Shown: positions 1-7,786, counted from the stretch's first letter. The stretch is DNA of 15,339 nucleotides from an uncultured Oscillospiraceae bacterium (GCA_902465325.1 CABQMV010000038.1:1-15339), one strand, 5' to 3'. Made by a program: numbers and translations. Notes: a model not told the origin generated them from the sequence alone.

Positions 1-225
1 CACTGCGGCAGAGGGCCCCCCTAATCCGGTAGAGGTAACGCTGACGACTTCCCCCTCCAGCCGGCCTGTATAGGTATTGAATTCCCGATTGTATGCTATG
101 TGAATAGGAGACTCCAGCTGCTGGGCAATTTGTTTGCAGCGGCCGGGATCCCCCGGTAAAATGCAGTAGCGTCCTACATCGCCTTTGGCGCATCCAATGT
201 GATACTGCTTTTCATCTTTTTCCAC
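1..225 (-). CDS. udp: Uridine phosphorylase, N-terminal part (cut by window edge)
   Basis: Nucleoside phosphorylase of the PNP/UDP family. Such enzymes cleave uridine with phosphate to uracil and ribose-1-phosphate in the cytoplasmic pyrimidine salvage pathway. Only the first 75 codons are present and the frame is open through base 1. Seen in the sequence: YHIG near residue 8, the phosphate-binding GDPGR at 25-29 within RYCILPGDPGRC, YNREFNTYTG at 45-54, and STGLGGPSAA at 65-74, all in the order expected for uridine phosphorylase. The start is GTG at 225, 7 bases after an AGGAGG. An in-frame ATG at 243 lies upstream of that ribosome binding site and has none of its own. Divergent from ilvE. 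The uridine rather than purine specificity is inferred from overall resemblance. Confidence 0.85.
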   Translation of the reverse strand, partial: MEKDEKQYHIGCAKGDVGRYCILPGDPGRCKQIAQQLESPIHIAYNREFNTYTGRLEGEVVSVTSTGLGGPSAAV

Positions 226-252
226 CTTTCGGCCTCCTCTCATTCTGCTATC

Positions 253-281
253 AGTATACGGGGAAAAGCGGAAAAAATCAA
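253..281 (-). promoter_or_regulatory. Sigma-A-type promoter for udp
   Basis: Read on the minus strand: -35 TTGATT (276-281), a 17-base spacer and -10 TATACT (253-258). The -10 is 28 bases upstream of the GTG start of udp. Spacing and hexamers are close to the housekeeping consensus. Confidence 0.6.
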
Positions 282-282
282 A

Positions 283-310
283 TTGATTTTTCACTCCGCT
301 GTGCTATAAT
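283..310 (+). promoter_or_regulatory. Sigma-A-type promoter for ilvE
   Basis: -35 TTGATT (283-288), a 16-base spacer and a perfect -10 TATAAT (305-310). Predicted start of transcription is near 317, giving a leader of about 33 bases to the ilvE ATG. It is back to back with the udp promoter: the two -35 hexamers are separated by one base and form an inverted repeat. Confidence 0.65.
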
Positions 311-323
311 GAAAAAGAATAAA

Positions 324-338
324 TTTGAACAGAAAATT
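324..338 (+). promoter_or_regulatory. Possible CodY-like box in the ilvE leader
   Basis: The 15 bases match the CodY consensus AATTTTCWGAAAATT at 10 of 15 positions; the right half (CAGAAAATT) is perfect and the left half is poor. The site lies between the predicted transcription start and the ilvE ribosome binding site (GGGAGG, 339-344). Branched-chain amino acid genes are classical CodY targets in Firmicutes. The match is weak enough to be chance. Confidence 0.25.
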
Positions 339-349
339 GGGAGGCATTT

Positions 350-1426
350 ATGAGTAATTACACAATAAAAGTGACAAAGACAGACAATCCCAAGGAGAAG
401 CCTCAGGATCAGTCAAAATTAGGCTTCGGTAAAATATTTACCGACCATATGTTTGAGGTAGACTATACTTCCGGCAAGGGATGGCATGATCCCAGAGTCG
501 TGCCCTTTCATGATATATCCCTGAGTCCTGCCGCTATGGTGTTTCACTACGGACAGGAAATGTTTGAAGGGCTGAAGGCTTATAAGACGGCTGACGGACG
601 GGTACTGCTGTTTCGCCCCGACAAAAATATAGAAAGAGCCAACAATTCCAACCGCCGCCTTATGATTCCGGAGATTCCCGAGGATCTGTTTCTGAACGGA
701 TTAAAAACACTGGTAAAGACAGATGCAGACTGGATCCCCACTGCGGAAGGCACGTCCCTTTACATAAGGCCCTTTGTAATCGCTACCGACCCCTTTTTGG
801 GCGTCAGACCCTCCGATACTTATAAATTTATGATCATACTCTCCCCTTCTGGTGCCTATTACCCTGAGGGACTAAATCCCGTAAAAATATGGATAGAAGA
901 TCACTATGTCCGGGCAGTAAGAGGAGGCATCGGAGAAGCCAAGACCGGCGGCAACTATGTGGCTTCACTGGCCGCTCAGATGAAGGCTCACGAAGAGGGG
1001 TATTCCCAGGTTCTCTGGCTGGACGGAGTAGAGAGAAAATATATTGAAGAAGTCGGCGCAATGAACATCTTCTTTAAAATAAATGGTACCGTAGTAACCC
1101 CTATGCTTAACGGAAGTATTTTACCCGGTGTAACCAGACGGACCTGTGTAGAGCTGTGCAAGTCCTGGGGCCTTCCTGTGGAGGAGCGCAGGGTTTCTGT
1201 AGAAGAATTGGAAAAGGCCGCCCGTACAGGCGCGCTGGAGGAGGTTTGGGGAACAGGAACCGCTGCCGTTATTTCTCCAGTAGGTCACCTGCGCTACGAA
1301 AACGATGTATTTCAAATTCAAGACGGCGGAATCGGACCTCTGAGCCAGAAACTATACGATACAGTAACAGGCATCCAGCTGGGCAAGCTGGAGGACGCCT
1401 TTGGATGGACTGTTGAAGTAAAATAA
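350..1426 (+). CDS. ilvE: Branched-chain amino acid aminotransferase
   Basis: PLP-dependent class IV (BCAT) aminotransferase. It moves the amino group between leucine, isoleucine or valine and 2-oxoglutarate, the last step of branched-chain amino acid synthesis and the first of breakdown, in the cytoplasm. It has 358 residues, the usual length of the longer (eukaryote-like) BCAT type. Seen: HYGQEMFEGLKAY at 66-78, the Schiff-base lysine K198 in GEAKTGGNYVASL, EEVGAMNIFF at 233-242, LPGVTRR at 258-264 and GTGTAAVISPVG at 301-312. The ATG at 350 follows GGGAGG by 5 bases. The next gene starts 25 bases downstream on the same strand, so the two are probably cotranscribed from the promoter at 283-310. 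Confidence 0.95.
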   Translation: MSNYTIKVTKTDNPKEKPQDQSKLGFGKIFTDHMFEVDYTSGKGWHDPRVVPFHDISLSPAAMVFHYGQEMFEGLKAYKTADGRVLLFRPDKNIERANNSNRRLMIPEIPEDLFLNGLKTLVKTDADWIPTAEGTSLYIRPFVIATDPFLGVRPSDTYKFMIILSPSGAYYPEGLNPVKIWIEDHYVRAVRGGIGEAKTGGNYVASLAAQMKAHEEGYSQVLWLDGVERKYIEEVGAMNIFFKINGTVVTPMLNGSILPGVTRRTCVELCKSWGLPVEERRVSVEELEKAARTGALEEVWGTGTAAVISPVGHLRYENDVFQIQDGGIGPLSQKLYDTVTGIQLGKLEDAFGWTVEVK

Positions 1427-1451
1427 AATCGTTTTTTTCAGGGAGAGAAAT

Positions 1452-2651
1452 GTGGCAAGACGGATAATTGCTTTTTACCTTATACTAATGATAACACTTG
1501 CCTCCGTACCGGCAGTCTATGCCAATCAGGACAGCGGGAACGCAAAAATGCCCGCCTATGTTGTGATGTCTGCCGATACAGGACAGATTGTTATGGAAAA
1601 GAGCAGTACCGCTTCCACAAATATCTCCCTTCTTCACAGGATGATGGTGTGCCTGCTAGCCCTGGAAAATTTGGACCCTGTTTTAACAGCGGACCTGTCC
1701 TGCCAGACCTACACGGTGCCTGACCTGCTGAAGCTTTCTCTGCTGGCGGACAATGCAGCGGCTACAGCAGCGCTGTCAAATTTACTCACACCTGTAACAG
1801 ACAGCCTCCTCGTTATGATGAACCGTCGGGCAGAGGAAATCGGTCTCGCCAGCACCCTTTTTACCGCTGCAGAAGAAAGTAATGCAGAGTATTCTCATAC
1901 AACGCTTCGGGATGTCGCGCGGTTCCTATCTTTTGCTTCCGCCAATCCGGAATTTAAAGCACTTTACTGCACACAGGCCACAGTATTAACTGCAGACGGT
2001 ACTTTAATCAGCAACAATAACAGACTTGTGCTCTCCGCCGGAGGCACGAGGAATGTAGGAGGGACCCTGGGCTCCTATAGTCAGGAGGGAAAAAGCTATT
2101 ACGCAATGAGCTATATGGGAAATATAACGGCTCAGGGAAATGATTCTACGATGAGTCTGATTCTTGTCGCTGACCATATACGGGGCAACAACTATGAGCT
2201 TTGGGGAGAAACCGTTCTGGCAAATCTGAAAGACAGCTACTACAAAATACCGGTCGTTACTGAAAGTCAGGTATTATTGACGCTTCCCATTGGAAATGAA
2301 AGTCTAAACATTACTGCTTCCTCTACCGTCTACTGTATTACCTCCGCTCAGGCGGAAAATCCCGTTTCTCAAATCAGTTTTACTATGAATCCGGGCTATG
2401 ATATGACGGATATGGAGCCCCCCGTCATTGCAGGTACTGAAATCGGTACAGCAAATATACTGCTCTATGACGGCACTACAGTGGCTGTACCAATCAGAGC
2501 AGGAAACAGCATTTATTTTCAAAATGAAAAGATCAATAATTTTTTCACCGCTCTTATCAGCAACAGACAAATTTTAATTCTGATTTGCCTGCTGCTGGGC
2601 GCCGAGCTGCTGTTAGTGATAGGAAAGCTCAAACTGAGGCTTGGCAGATAA
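1452..2651 (+). CDS. Membrane-anchored S11-family D-Ala-D-Ala carboxypeptidase-like protein, probably catalytically inactive
   Basis: 399 residues. The overall layout is that of DacF/PBP5-type carboxypeptidases: signal peptide at about 1-25 ending near VYANQ, peptidase S11 domain at about 32-260, a beta-rich C-terminal domain of the PBP5_C kind (EPPVIAGTEIGTANILL, 322-338) and a terminal anchor helix at about 373-391. Family landmarks are clear: YVVMSADTGQIVMEK (36-50), MMVCLLALEN (64-73) and the HTTLRDVARFL stretch (149-159). The active site is not. Aligned by these landmarks, SxxK reads L60-L-H-R63, SxN reads A99-D-N101, and KTG reads L206-G-S208. I infer a pseudoenzyme that binds or scaffolds cell wall rather than cutting it. 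GTG start at 1452 after GGGAGAG; the ATG overlapping it at 1450 soon stops. It lies 25 bases behind ilvE. Family assignment is firm; loss of activity depends on my manual alignment. Confidence 0.8.
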   Translation: MARRIIAFYLILMITLASVPAVYANQDSGNAKMPAYVVMSADTGQIVMEKSSTASTNISLLHRMMVCLLALENLDPVLTADLSCQTYTVPDLLKLSLLADNAAATAALSNLLTPVTDSLLVMMNRRAEEIGLASTLFTAAEESNAEYSHTTLRDVARFLSFASANPEFKALYCTQATVLTADGTLISNNNRLVLSAGGTRNVGGTLGSYSQEGKSYYAMSYMGNITAQGNDSTMSLILVADHIRGNNYELWGETVLANLKDSYYKIPVVTESQVLLTLPIGNESLNITASSTVYCITSAQAENPVSQISFTMNPGYDMTDMEPPVIAGTEIGTANILLYDGTTVAVPIRAGNSIYFQNEKINNFFTALISNRQILILICLLLGAELLLVIGKLKLRLGR

Positions 2652-2696
2652 AGGCCTGTGAGAGACATAGAAACCTTTTAAAAGTCGCTGCAGTAT

Positions 2697-3689
2697 TTAT
2701 TTTGCAACAATAAGTTCCAACGCTCTGACTGCTTGGATCTTCCCTGTCTTTGAGGCCTCATCCATACGGATACAGAATTCAATTCTGGCAGATAACTCTT
2801 TTGCACTGAATTTTCTGGCCTGCTGACACATTTTCTTTACAACAAATCCCCGGCTCCCTAAAGCAGAGGCAATTTCATGAAACTTCATTCCCTCTGCCTG
2901 AAGCATCTTTGCATTATATAAATTCATAAATGCCTTTGTCACAGAAAAGAGAATCATCTGAGGCGCCTCTCTGGCATCTAACAGAGAAGAAAGATAAATG
3001 TATGCTTTTTCCTTATGATTCTCTGCTATGGCATCTGTCAGATCCCATATTTTAGCAGAAATAGAGAGCGTACAGACCTCTCTTACATGAGTCTCTCCGA
3101 TTACATCGCCCGGAGCCGTCAGCAGAACAAGCTTATTAAGCTCCGACAGCAGCCTTTGCATATCTTCTCCCAGGCCCAGTATCATAAGCTGAGCGGCCTC
3201 TTTTGTAATCCCTCTCTCCTGTGCCCTGGCCGCCTTAGCCAGCAGCTTGATAATCATTTCGTCACTTTGTCGGTCACAGTGAAAAATCACGCCATTTCTC
3301 TCCACTGCTTTATACAGCTTGCTGCGCTTATCTGCCTGGCTTTCTCTAAAAACAAGCACCGTAGAGGAAGGAAGGTCTCCTAAAAAATCCGTCAGGCCGC
3401 CGGGATCTGCCTTCCCGCAAAAAAAGCCTGACTCGCATAAAACAATCATTTTCCAATCTGCAAACATGGGATATCCGCTGCAATTGCGAATAACTTCAGC
3501 AGGATCTGTCTTCACCGTATATTTGGTATAATTTAAAATATCCGTCCCCACTGTTTTTTCTTTTATTTTATTGCAGTAAAAGTCTTTGAAATATTCCTCC
3601 GGTCCATAAAACAAATAGACACCGCTCAAAGGCCCTTCTGCTAATAAACGATTCATTTCCGATATTGTAGCTTCTCCTTTGTCAGCCAT
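2697..3689 (-). CDS. holA: DNA polymerase III delta subunit
   Basis: 330-residue clamp-loader subunit that opens the beta sliding clamp during chromosome replication. Seen: N-terminal LSGVYLFYGPEEYFKDF (21-37), matching the family's xYLfyGeexyli start, then a P-loop-like but non-ATPase domain with VLVFRESQADKRSKLYK (111-127). The middle domain has ITKEAAQLMILGLGEDMQRLLSELNKL (161-187), and the helical C-terminal domain runs to the end. The length is typical (about 320-350). I chose the ATG at 3689, preceded by AGAGG, because the family starts here; the frame stays open further upstream only as an overlap with comEC. The first 37 bases overlap the end of comEC, a common comEC-holA arrangement in Firmicutes that implies translational coupling. 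The usual rpsT neighbour is not found downstream. Confidence 0.9.
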   Translation of the reverse strand: MADKGEATISEMNRLLAEGPLSGVYLFYGPEEYFKDFYCNKIKEKTVGTDILNYTKYTVKTDPAEVIRNCSGYPMFADWKMIVLCESGFFCGKADPGGLTDFLGDLPSSTVLVFRESQADKRSKLYKAVERNGVIFHCDRQSDEMIIKLLAKAARAQERGITKEAAQLMILGLGEDMQRLLSELNKLVLLTAPGDVIGETHVREVCTLSISAKIWDLTDAIAENHKEKAYIYLSSLLDAREAPQMILFSVTKAFMNLYNAKMLQAEGMKFHEIASALGSRGFVVKKMCQQARKFSAKELSARIEFCIRMDEASKTGKIQAVRALELIVAK

Positions 3690-5797
3690 GTAGCAACCTC
3701 TATCCTTCCATCTTCCTGAAAACGCATGATAACAGCGCCGTCCTGATCTGTCCTGACTATTCTTGCTCCCGATTCTGCTATACGCTGCAGGGTCTCCGGG
3801 CTGGGGTGCCCGTACCGGTTCTGCTTCCCAACGCTGATTACAGTCAAAAAAGGAGACGACTGCTGCAAAATCAGCTCTCCTGTACCGTTTTTTGCACCAT
3901 GATGGGAAGCGGTAATCACACCGCATTTTCTCAGAAAACCACTTTCCGCTAAACTCTGCTCTCCTTCTTGCTCTAAATCGCCCGGAAACAATACAGAACC
4001 AAAGTCTGTGTTTAATTGTACCACAAGAGAAGAATTATTAAAAGAACCTGTGTCCTGATTTCTGTACAGTTCTATTTGTACCCGGTCCGTAAGGAAAACA
4101 GACGCAAACTGTCCTACCTTAACAACCTTTCCTCCCCTTCGCCTCACTGCCTCTGCCAGCTCCTGTGCCTTTGTATCCTCTGGATTATCTGGAATCAGCA
4201 CAGTTCCTACGCTATGCTCCTGTGCAACCCTCATCAGCCCCTCCGAATGATCTGTATCCCCATGACTTAATATAACCCAATCTACATGGCTCACCCCTTT
4301 TTTCCAAAGCAGCTGACTGACATTGACAAAACCGGCTCCTCCGTCTATTAGAATATGGCTGCCGCCCTCTGTTGTCACCAGGGCGCAGGAGCCCTGTCCC
4401 ACGTCATACCAGACAATCTCTGCAAGCCCTTGCTCCCCTGCCGATACTGCACCTGCAGCCAATACCAGCGCCACAGCAGCAGAGAAAACTGCCCTGAGCC
4501 TGAAATGCTTTCTTCCCATTGCCAGCCATAATACCAGTACATAGTATACAGCAGCCAGCCACAGCGGCGGCGACACAGAACGGATCACGGGAAAAGCAGC
4601 TCCTATACGGGCTGTAGCAGTAAGAAGTCCCGCCACCGACGTAAGGGCAGCGGCCATAAATTCTGCGGCCACAAAAAAAAAAGGGACCGAGCCTACTATA
4701 TATGTACTATAGCCAAGCACGCACAGGGCGGAAGACAGCGGCGCAGCAGCAAGATTAACCAGCAGTCCCGAAAGAGAAAACATATTAAAATGATACAGCA
4801 TCACCGGCAGCAAGCCCATATTGACTGCCAGTCCATAGCATAAAGGATCCAAAAGTTTCCCCGTTTTTTTCCTGCCGGCAAAAAGGCTGCTTATAGGCGG
4901 TCCCAGTACTGTGCCGGACAATACCGCGCCAAAAGACAGAACAAAGCCAATATCTCCGGCTGCCATAGGACAGACAAAAAAGCAAACACAGCCGGCCAGT
5001 CCCAGAGAGTTCAGCAAATCCGGTTTTCGGTTTACGATTTTGCTTACGAATGTATAGCCGCACATGACACCGGCTCTTATCACAGACGGCGTAAAGCCTG
5101 CTGCCGTCATAAAAAGCAGCAGCGGCAGCATACACAGACCGCTTCTGGCCGCAATGTCCAGATGCCGCCGTTTCAGCAGCCGTTTCACAGGAAGCAGTAT
5201 ATATGTAACATGCATCCCCGATACCGCCATAAGATGAGAAATACCGCTCAGCCGGATCCAGGCCTTTTCACTGTCCTCCAGTCCGCCGGTTTCTCCGGTC
5301 ATGACCCCCAATAAAAAACCAAGCTCCTGATCATCCATAAGCGGAGAAAGCACTTTTTCTATATGGGCCCGGATGCCTGACCCCCATGCCCGCAGGCAAA
5401 AAGAAAAATCGGAATGGATCTCAATACGGTCTGTCTCCAGCACTAGGAGCACATTTTTCCCATACAAAGTGTCCCGCTGGCTGTATCCTCCCGGATTCCT
5501 GGCAGCCTCTGGCTGGCGCAGCGTACCAAAAACCGTTACTCTGCTTCCGATTTTCACTTGCTCTTTCAGGCTAGTTACGAGAATCCGCACTTGTCTGTCA
5601 TCCGGCTCCAGTACCATCTGATCCGCTCTGTTCCACACTTCTCTGTATACGGTGCCGGTGATTTTTTCTGCTGCGTACTCATATCCCCCGTATACGCTCC
5701 ACACCAACCGGGAAACACAAGCGCTTACTATAAAAATCAGAAAAAAAATTCTATGCCTCACAGGGCCATCATACAATGGCCCAAAACATTCCGTCAA
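3653..5797 (-). CDS. comEC: ComEC/Rec2-family DNA uptake channel protein
   Basis: 714-residue polytopic membrane protein that, in competent bacteria, carries single-stranded DNA across the cytoplasmic membrane. Domains seen in order: an N-terminal membrane helix (about 16-34), a soluble DUF4131/OB-like region (about 45-130), and the Competence membrane domain (about 155-455) with the hallmark SHLMAVSGMHVTYI at 187-200 and GDIGFVLSFGAV at 281-292. A metallo-beta-lactamase-like domain (about 458-705) carries VGQGSC (466-471), the metal motif SHGDTDH (511-517), FPGD (604-607), ASHHGAKNG (630-638) and GHPSPE (663-668). The gene is intact, with the metal ligands retained. The start is uncertain: TTG at 5797 has only a weak GGGA before it, and GTG at 5761 (residue 13) has no clear ribosome binding site. 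It lies 41 bases after spoVAE and overlaps holA. DNA uptake is family knowledge; no other competence genes are in view. Confidence 0.9.
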   Translation of the reverse strand: MTECFGPLYDGPVRHRIFFLIFIVSACVSRLVWSVYGGYEYAAEKITGTVYREVWNRADQMVLEPDDRQVRILVTSLKEQVKIGSRVTVFGTLRQPEAARNPGGYSQRDTLYGKNVLLVLETDRIEIHSDFSFCLRAWGSGIRAHIEKVLSPLMDDQELGFLLGVMTGETGGLEDSEKAWIRLSGISHLMAVSGMHVTYILLPVKRLLKRRHLDIAARSGLCMLPLLLFMTAAGFTPSVIRAGVMCGYTFVSKIVNRKPDLLNSLGLAGCVCFFVCPMAAGDIGFVLSFGAVLSGTVLGPPISSLFAGRKKTGKLLDPLCYGLAVNMGLLPVMLYHFNMFSLSGLLVNLAAAPLSSALCVLGYSTYIVGSVPFFFVAAEFMAAALTSVAGLLTATARIGAAFPVIRSVSPPLWLAAVYYVLVLWLAMGRKHFRLRAVFSAAVALVLAAGAVSAGEQGLAEIVWYDVGQGSCALVTTEGGSHILIDGGAGFVNVSQLLWKKGVSHVDWVILSHGDTDHSEGLMRVAQEHSVGTVLIPDNPEDTKAQELAEAVRRRGGKVVKVGQFASVFLTDRVQIELYRNQDTGSFNNSSLVVQLNTDFGSVLFPGDLEQEGEQSLAESGFLRKCGVITASHHGAKNGTGELILQQSSPFLTVISVGKQNRYGHPSPETLQRIAESGARIVRTDQDGAVIMRFQEDGRIEVATWLTKEKLQYRK

Positions 5798-5804
5798 TTT
5801 TCCC

Positions 5805-5824
5805 GGGAAATACTGTTATTTCCC
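5805..5824 (-). repeat. 8-bp perfect hairpin upstream of comEC
   Basis: GGGAAATA (5805-5812) and TATTTCCC (5817-5824) pair perfectly around a 4-base loop. The hairpin sits between spoVAE and the proposed comEC start, ending 7 bases before the TTG. No run of T follows on the minus strand, so it is not a standard terminator. It could affect comEC translation or protect a processed mRNA end; function is unknown. Confidence 0.5.
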
Positions 5825-5838
5825 TTTATTTAATAAAG

Positions 5839-6210
5839 TTAAGGTTTTTTTGCCTTCGGTTTTGATACCAGGGAAGCAATGACGCCGAACACAATTGCCA
5901 TAACAATACCGGTAGCCACATCCCCCAGCCCGCCGGTGAAAATTCCTCTGAAGCCCAACTCCTCTGTGGCCTTAATAACTCCTTTAAACAAAGCATGTCC
6001 AAAGCCTGTAAGCGGCACCGTCGCACCGCAGTATCCAATCTGCTTGATCCAATCATATACGCCGATCGCAGACAGGACTACGCCTGCCACCACATAGATT
6101 ACCAGGATTCTGGCAGAAGTCAGCTTTGTTTTGTCAATGAGAATCTGTGCAATAACACACAAAAGACCGCCAACAACAATTACGCCTAAATACCGCAGAA
6201 AAATATCCAT
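5839..6210 (-). CDS. spoVAE: Stage V sporulation protein AE (SpoVAEb type)
   Basis: 123-residue membrane protein, part of the SpoVA channel that moves dipicolinic acid into the forespore and releases it in germination. Membrane segments are visible at about 5-25, 33-52 and 95-115. The conserved middle segment is GATVPLTGFGHALFKGVI (62-79), followed by GFRGIFTGG (86-94), as in the SpoVAC/SpoVAEb family; the tail is lysine-rich. The ATG at 6210 directly follows the spoVAD stop codon, with its AGGTGG ribosome binding site inside the end of spoVAD, so translation is coupled. SpoVAC in the same block is a paralogue with the same GxxVPxxGF signature. Confidence 0.93.
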   Translation of the reverse strand: MDIFLRYLGVIVVGGLLCVIAQILIDKTKLTSARILVIYVVAGVVLSAIGVYDWIKQIGYCGATVPLTGFGHALFKGVIKATEELGFRGIFTGGLGDVATGIVMAIVFGVIASLVSKPKAKKP

Positions 6211-7227
6211 TTAACCACCTATCCTTTCTATAGCAACGGCATGAGCCACCCCTACAATAGGATCTCCCTGCTTTACCGACACCGGACTCATAAGAGCTCC
6301 TGTGGCAGTAAAAAGTATTTTATTAAGATTTCCGTCTTCCATCTCTTTTAAGAGATACGCTGTGAGCACAGAGGCACAGCAGCCGCAGCCGCTTCCTCCG
6401 CTGTTGGTATTCTGCGTTTTAGGATTGAAAATTTCTGCGCCGCAGTCAAAGGCTCTGGACAGTGGGATCTGAATGCCCTGCTTTCTCAGCACATCTAGCA
6501 TAAGATCTCTGCCCAGGATTCCCAGATCGCCTGTAACAATCAAATCATAGTACTCAGGAGCTCTGTTTGTATCCCGTAAATGTGCAGTGACAGTGGAGGC
6601 TGCAGCACAGGCCATGGCCGCTCCCATATTATTGGCGTCGGTTACCTTCATATCTGTAATAATGCCAGGCGTTACAGAGGTAATCTGAATGGGAGACTGC
6701 TCTGACGATAAAATGACAGCGCCGCTTCCTGTGACAGTCCACTGAGAGGTGGGCGGCTTTTGAGTTCCAAGCTCCAGAGGAAAGCGGAACTGCTTTTCTG
6801 CCGAACAAAAATGACTGGAGGTAATGCACACACAGTGATTGACGCCTCCTCCGTCTACTAAAAAGGCGCCTAATGTAAGAGACTCCGCCATAGTCGAGCA
6901 AGCCCCGAAGAGGCCAAAAAACGGTCTGCTTACAGAAGCAAGCCCCATCGAGGAGGCACTGCACTGATTCAGCAGGTCGCCACCTAAGACACAGTCTATC
7001 TGGTTCTCCTCCAGCGTACTTTCCGCCAGCACTTTATGATAGGTAGCCTCCTGAAATCTGGCTTCAGCCTTCTCCCAGGTATCCTGTCCGAAATACTGAT
7101 CTTCATTCTGGTCAAAATAGCTTCCCAAAGGCCCCTCTTTTTCCAAGTTTCCAACAATACACGCTCTATCATGGATAAAAACGGGCTTTGTCATTGTAAA
7201 AGTCTGATTGCCTAATTTAACAGCCAT
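6211..7227 (-). CDS. spoVAD: Stage V sporulation protein AD (dipicolinate-binding, thiolase fold)
   Basis: 338-residue soluble component of the SpoVA complex with a thiolase-like fold. In Bacillus it binds dipicolinic acid on the spore inner membrane. Seen: start FTMTKPVFIHDRACIVG (10-26), LGSYFDQ (34-40), GGDLLNQCSASS (82-93), FGACSTMAESL (107-117) with C110 at the thiolase-type cysteine position, VTGDLGILGRDLM (231-243) and the Gly/Cys-rich GGSGCGCCASV (277-287). The length is normal. ATG at 7227 preceded by AAAGGA. Fifty bases separate it from spoVAC. Confidence 0.95.
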   Translation of the reverse strand: MAVKLGNQTFTMTKPVFIHDRACIVGNLEKEGPLGSYFDQNEDQYFGQDTWEKAEARFQEATYHKVLAESTLEENQIDCVLGGDLLNQCSASSMGLASVSRPFFGLFGACSTMAESLTLGAFLVDGGGVNHCVCITSSHFCSAEKQFRFPLELGTQKPPTSQWTVTGSGAVILSSEQSPIQITSVTPGIITDMKVTDANNMGAAMACAAASTVTAHLRDTNRAPEYYDLIVTGDLGILGRDLMLDVLRKQGIQIPLSRAFDCGAEIFNPKTQNTNSGGSGCGCCASVLTAYLLKEMEDGNLNKILFTATGALMSPVSVKQGDPIVGVAHAVAIERIGG

Positions 7228-7276
7228 ACAAAACGTCCTTTCTTTCCCTTATTTCAAGATGACAAGCAGCCATTGT

Positions 7277-7762
7277 TTACCATCCGCTGCCGCTGACAAA
7301 CCAGTAAATAATTCCGGCAATTACCGCTGCTGTACATCCGTATACCAATACAGGGCCGGCTACCACAAACATCTGTGCGCCAGCGCCTAGAATTCTCCCT
7401 TCACTTCTGTATTCCATAGCCGGAGAAACAATAGAGTTGGCAAAGCCGCTGATGGGAACAATAGAACCGGCACCGGCTATTTTGCCAATATTGTCATATA
7501 CATTGAGTATGGTCAGAAGGGAACCAAGAAAAACCATAAACAGAGAGGTATGGGCTGCCGCATCCTCCACAGACACCGGATCCACCCACTGTCTAATCCA
7601 CTCTGATGTAATAAGGTCATAGTATAGCTGCGCTACAACGCAAAAAGCGGCCCCAAAAAGAAATGCCATAACGCAGTTCTTGCCCAGGGCCGATTTTTTT
7701 GCCTTCTTGTCCGCCATCTGTGTAAATTCAGTGACGCTTATGTTCTTTAAATTCTTATCCAT
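7277..7762 (-). CDS. spoVAC: Stage V sporulation protein AC
   Basis: 161-residue polytopic membrane protein. In Bacillus SpoVAC acts as a mechanosensitive channel within the dipicolinic acid transport complex. Membrane segments are visible at about 30-50, 72-90, 98-112 and 128-157. Signature segments are MAFLFGAAFCVVAQ (32-45), NVYDNIGKIAGAGSIVPISGF (87-107) and MEYRSEGRILGAGAQMF (116-132). ATG at 7762 after GGAGAGGAGTGG. It is the first gene behind the sigma-G-type promoter at 7787-7816, which fits its expected forespore expression. spoVAA and spoVAB, which precede it in Bacillus, are absent here. Confidence 0.95.
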   Translation of the reverse strand: MDKNLKNISVTEFTQMADKKAKKSALGKNCVMAFLFGAAFCVVAQLYYDLITSEWIRQWVDPVSVEDAAAHTSLFMVFLGSLLTILNVYDNIGKIAGAGSIVPISGFANSIVSPAMEYRSEGRILGAGAQMFVVAGPVLVYGCTAAVIAGIIYWFVSGSGW

Positions 7763-7786
7763 ATTATTACCACTCCTCTCCGGTAA

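Noticed and set aside
2652..2696. Terminator between the S11-like gene and holA
   Set aside because: Only short pairings such as AAAGG/CCTTT and CTTTTAAAAG are found; no GC-rich stem with a T run on either strand.
3690..3926. N-terminal extension of holA by 79 codons
   Set aside because: These codons overlap comEC in another frame and bear no resemblance to HolA; the family start and a ribosome binding site fit the ATG at 3689.
5805..5824. Hairpin after spoVAE as an intrinsic terminator
   Set aside because: The stem is AT-rich in part and is followed by GGGAAAA, not by a T run, on the transcribed strand.
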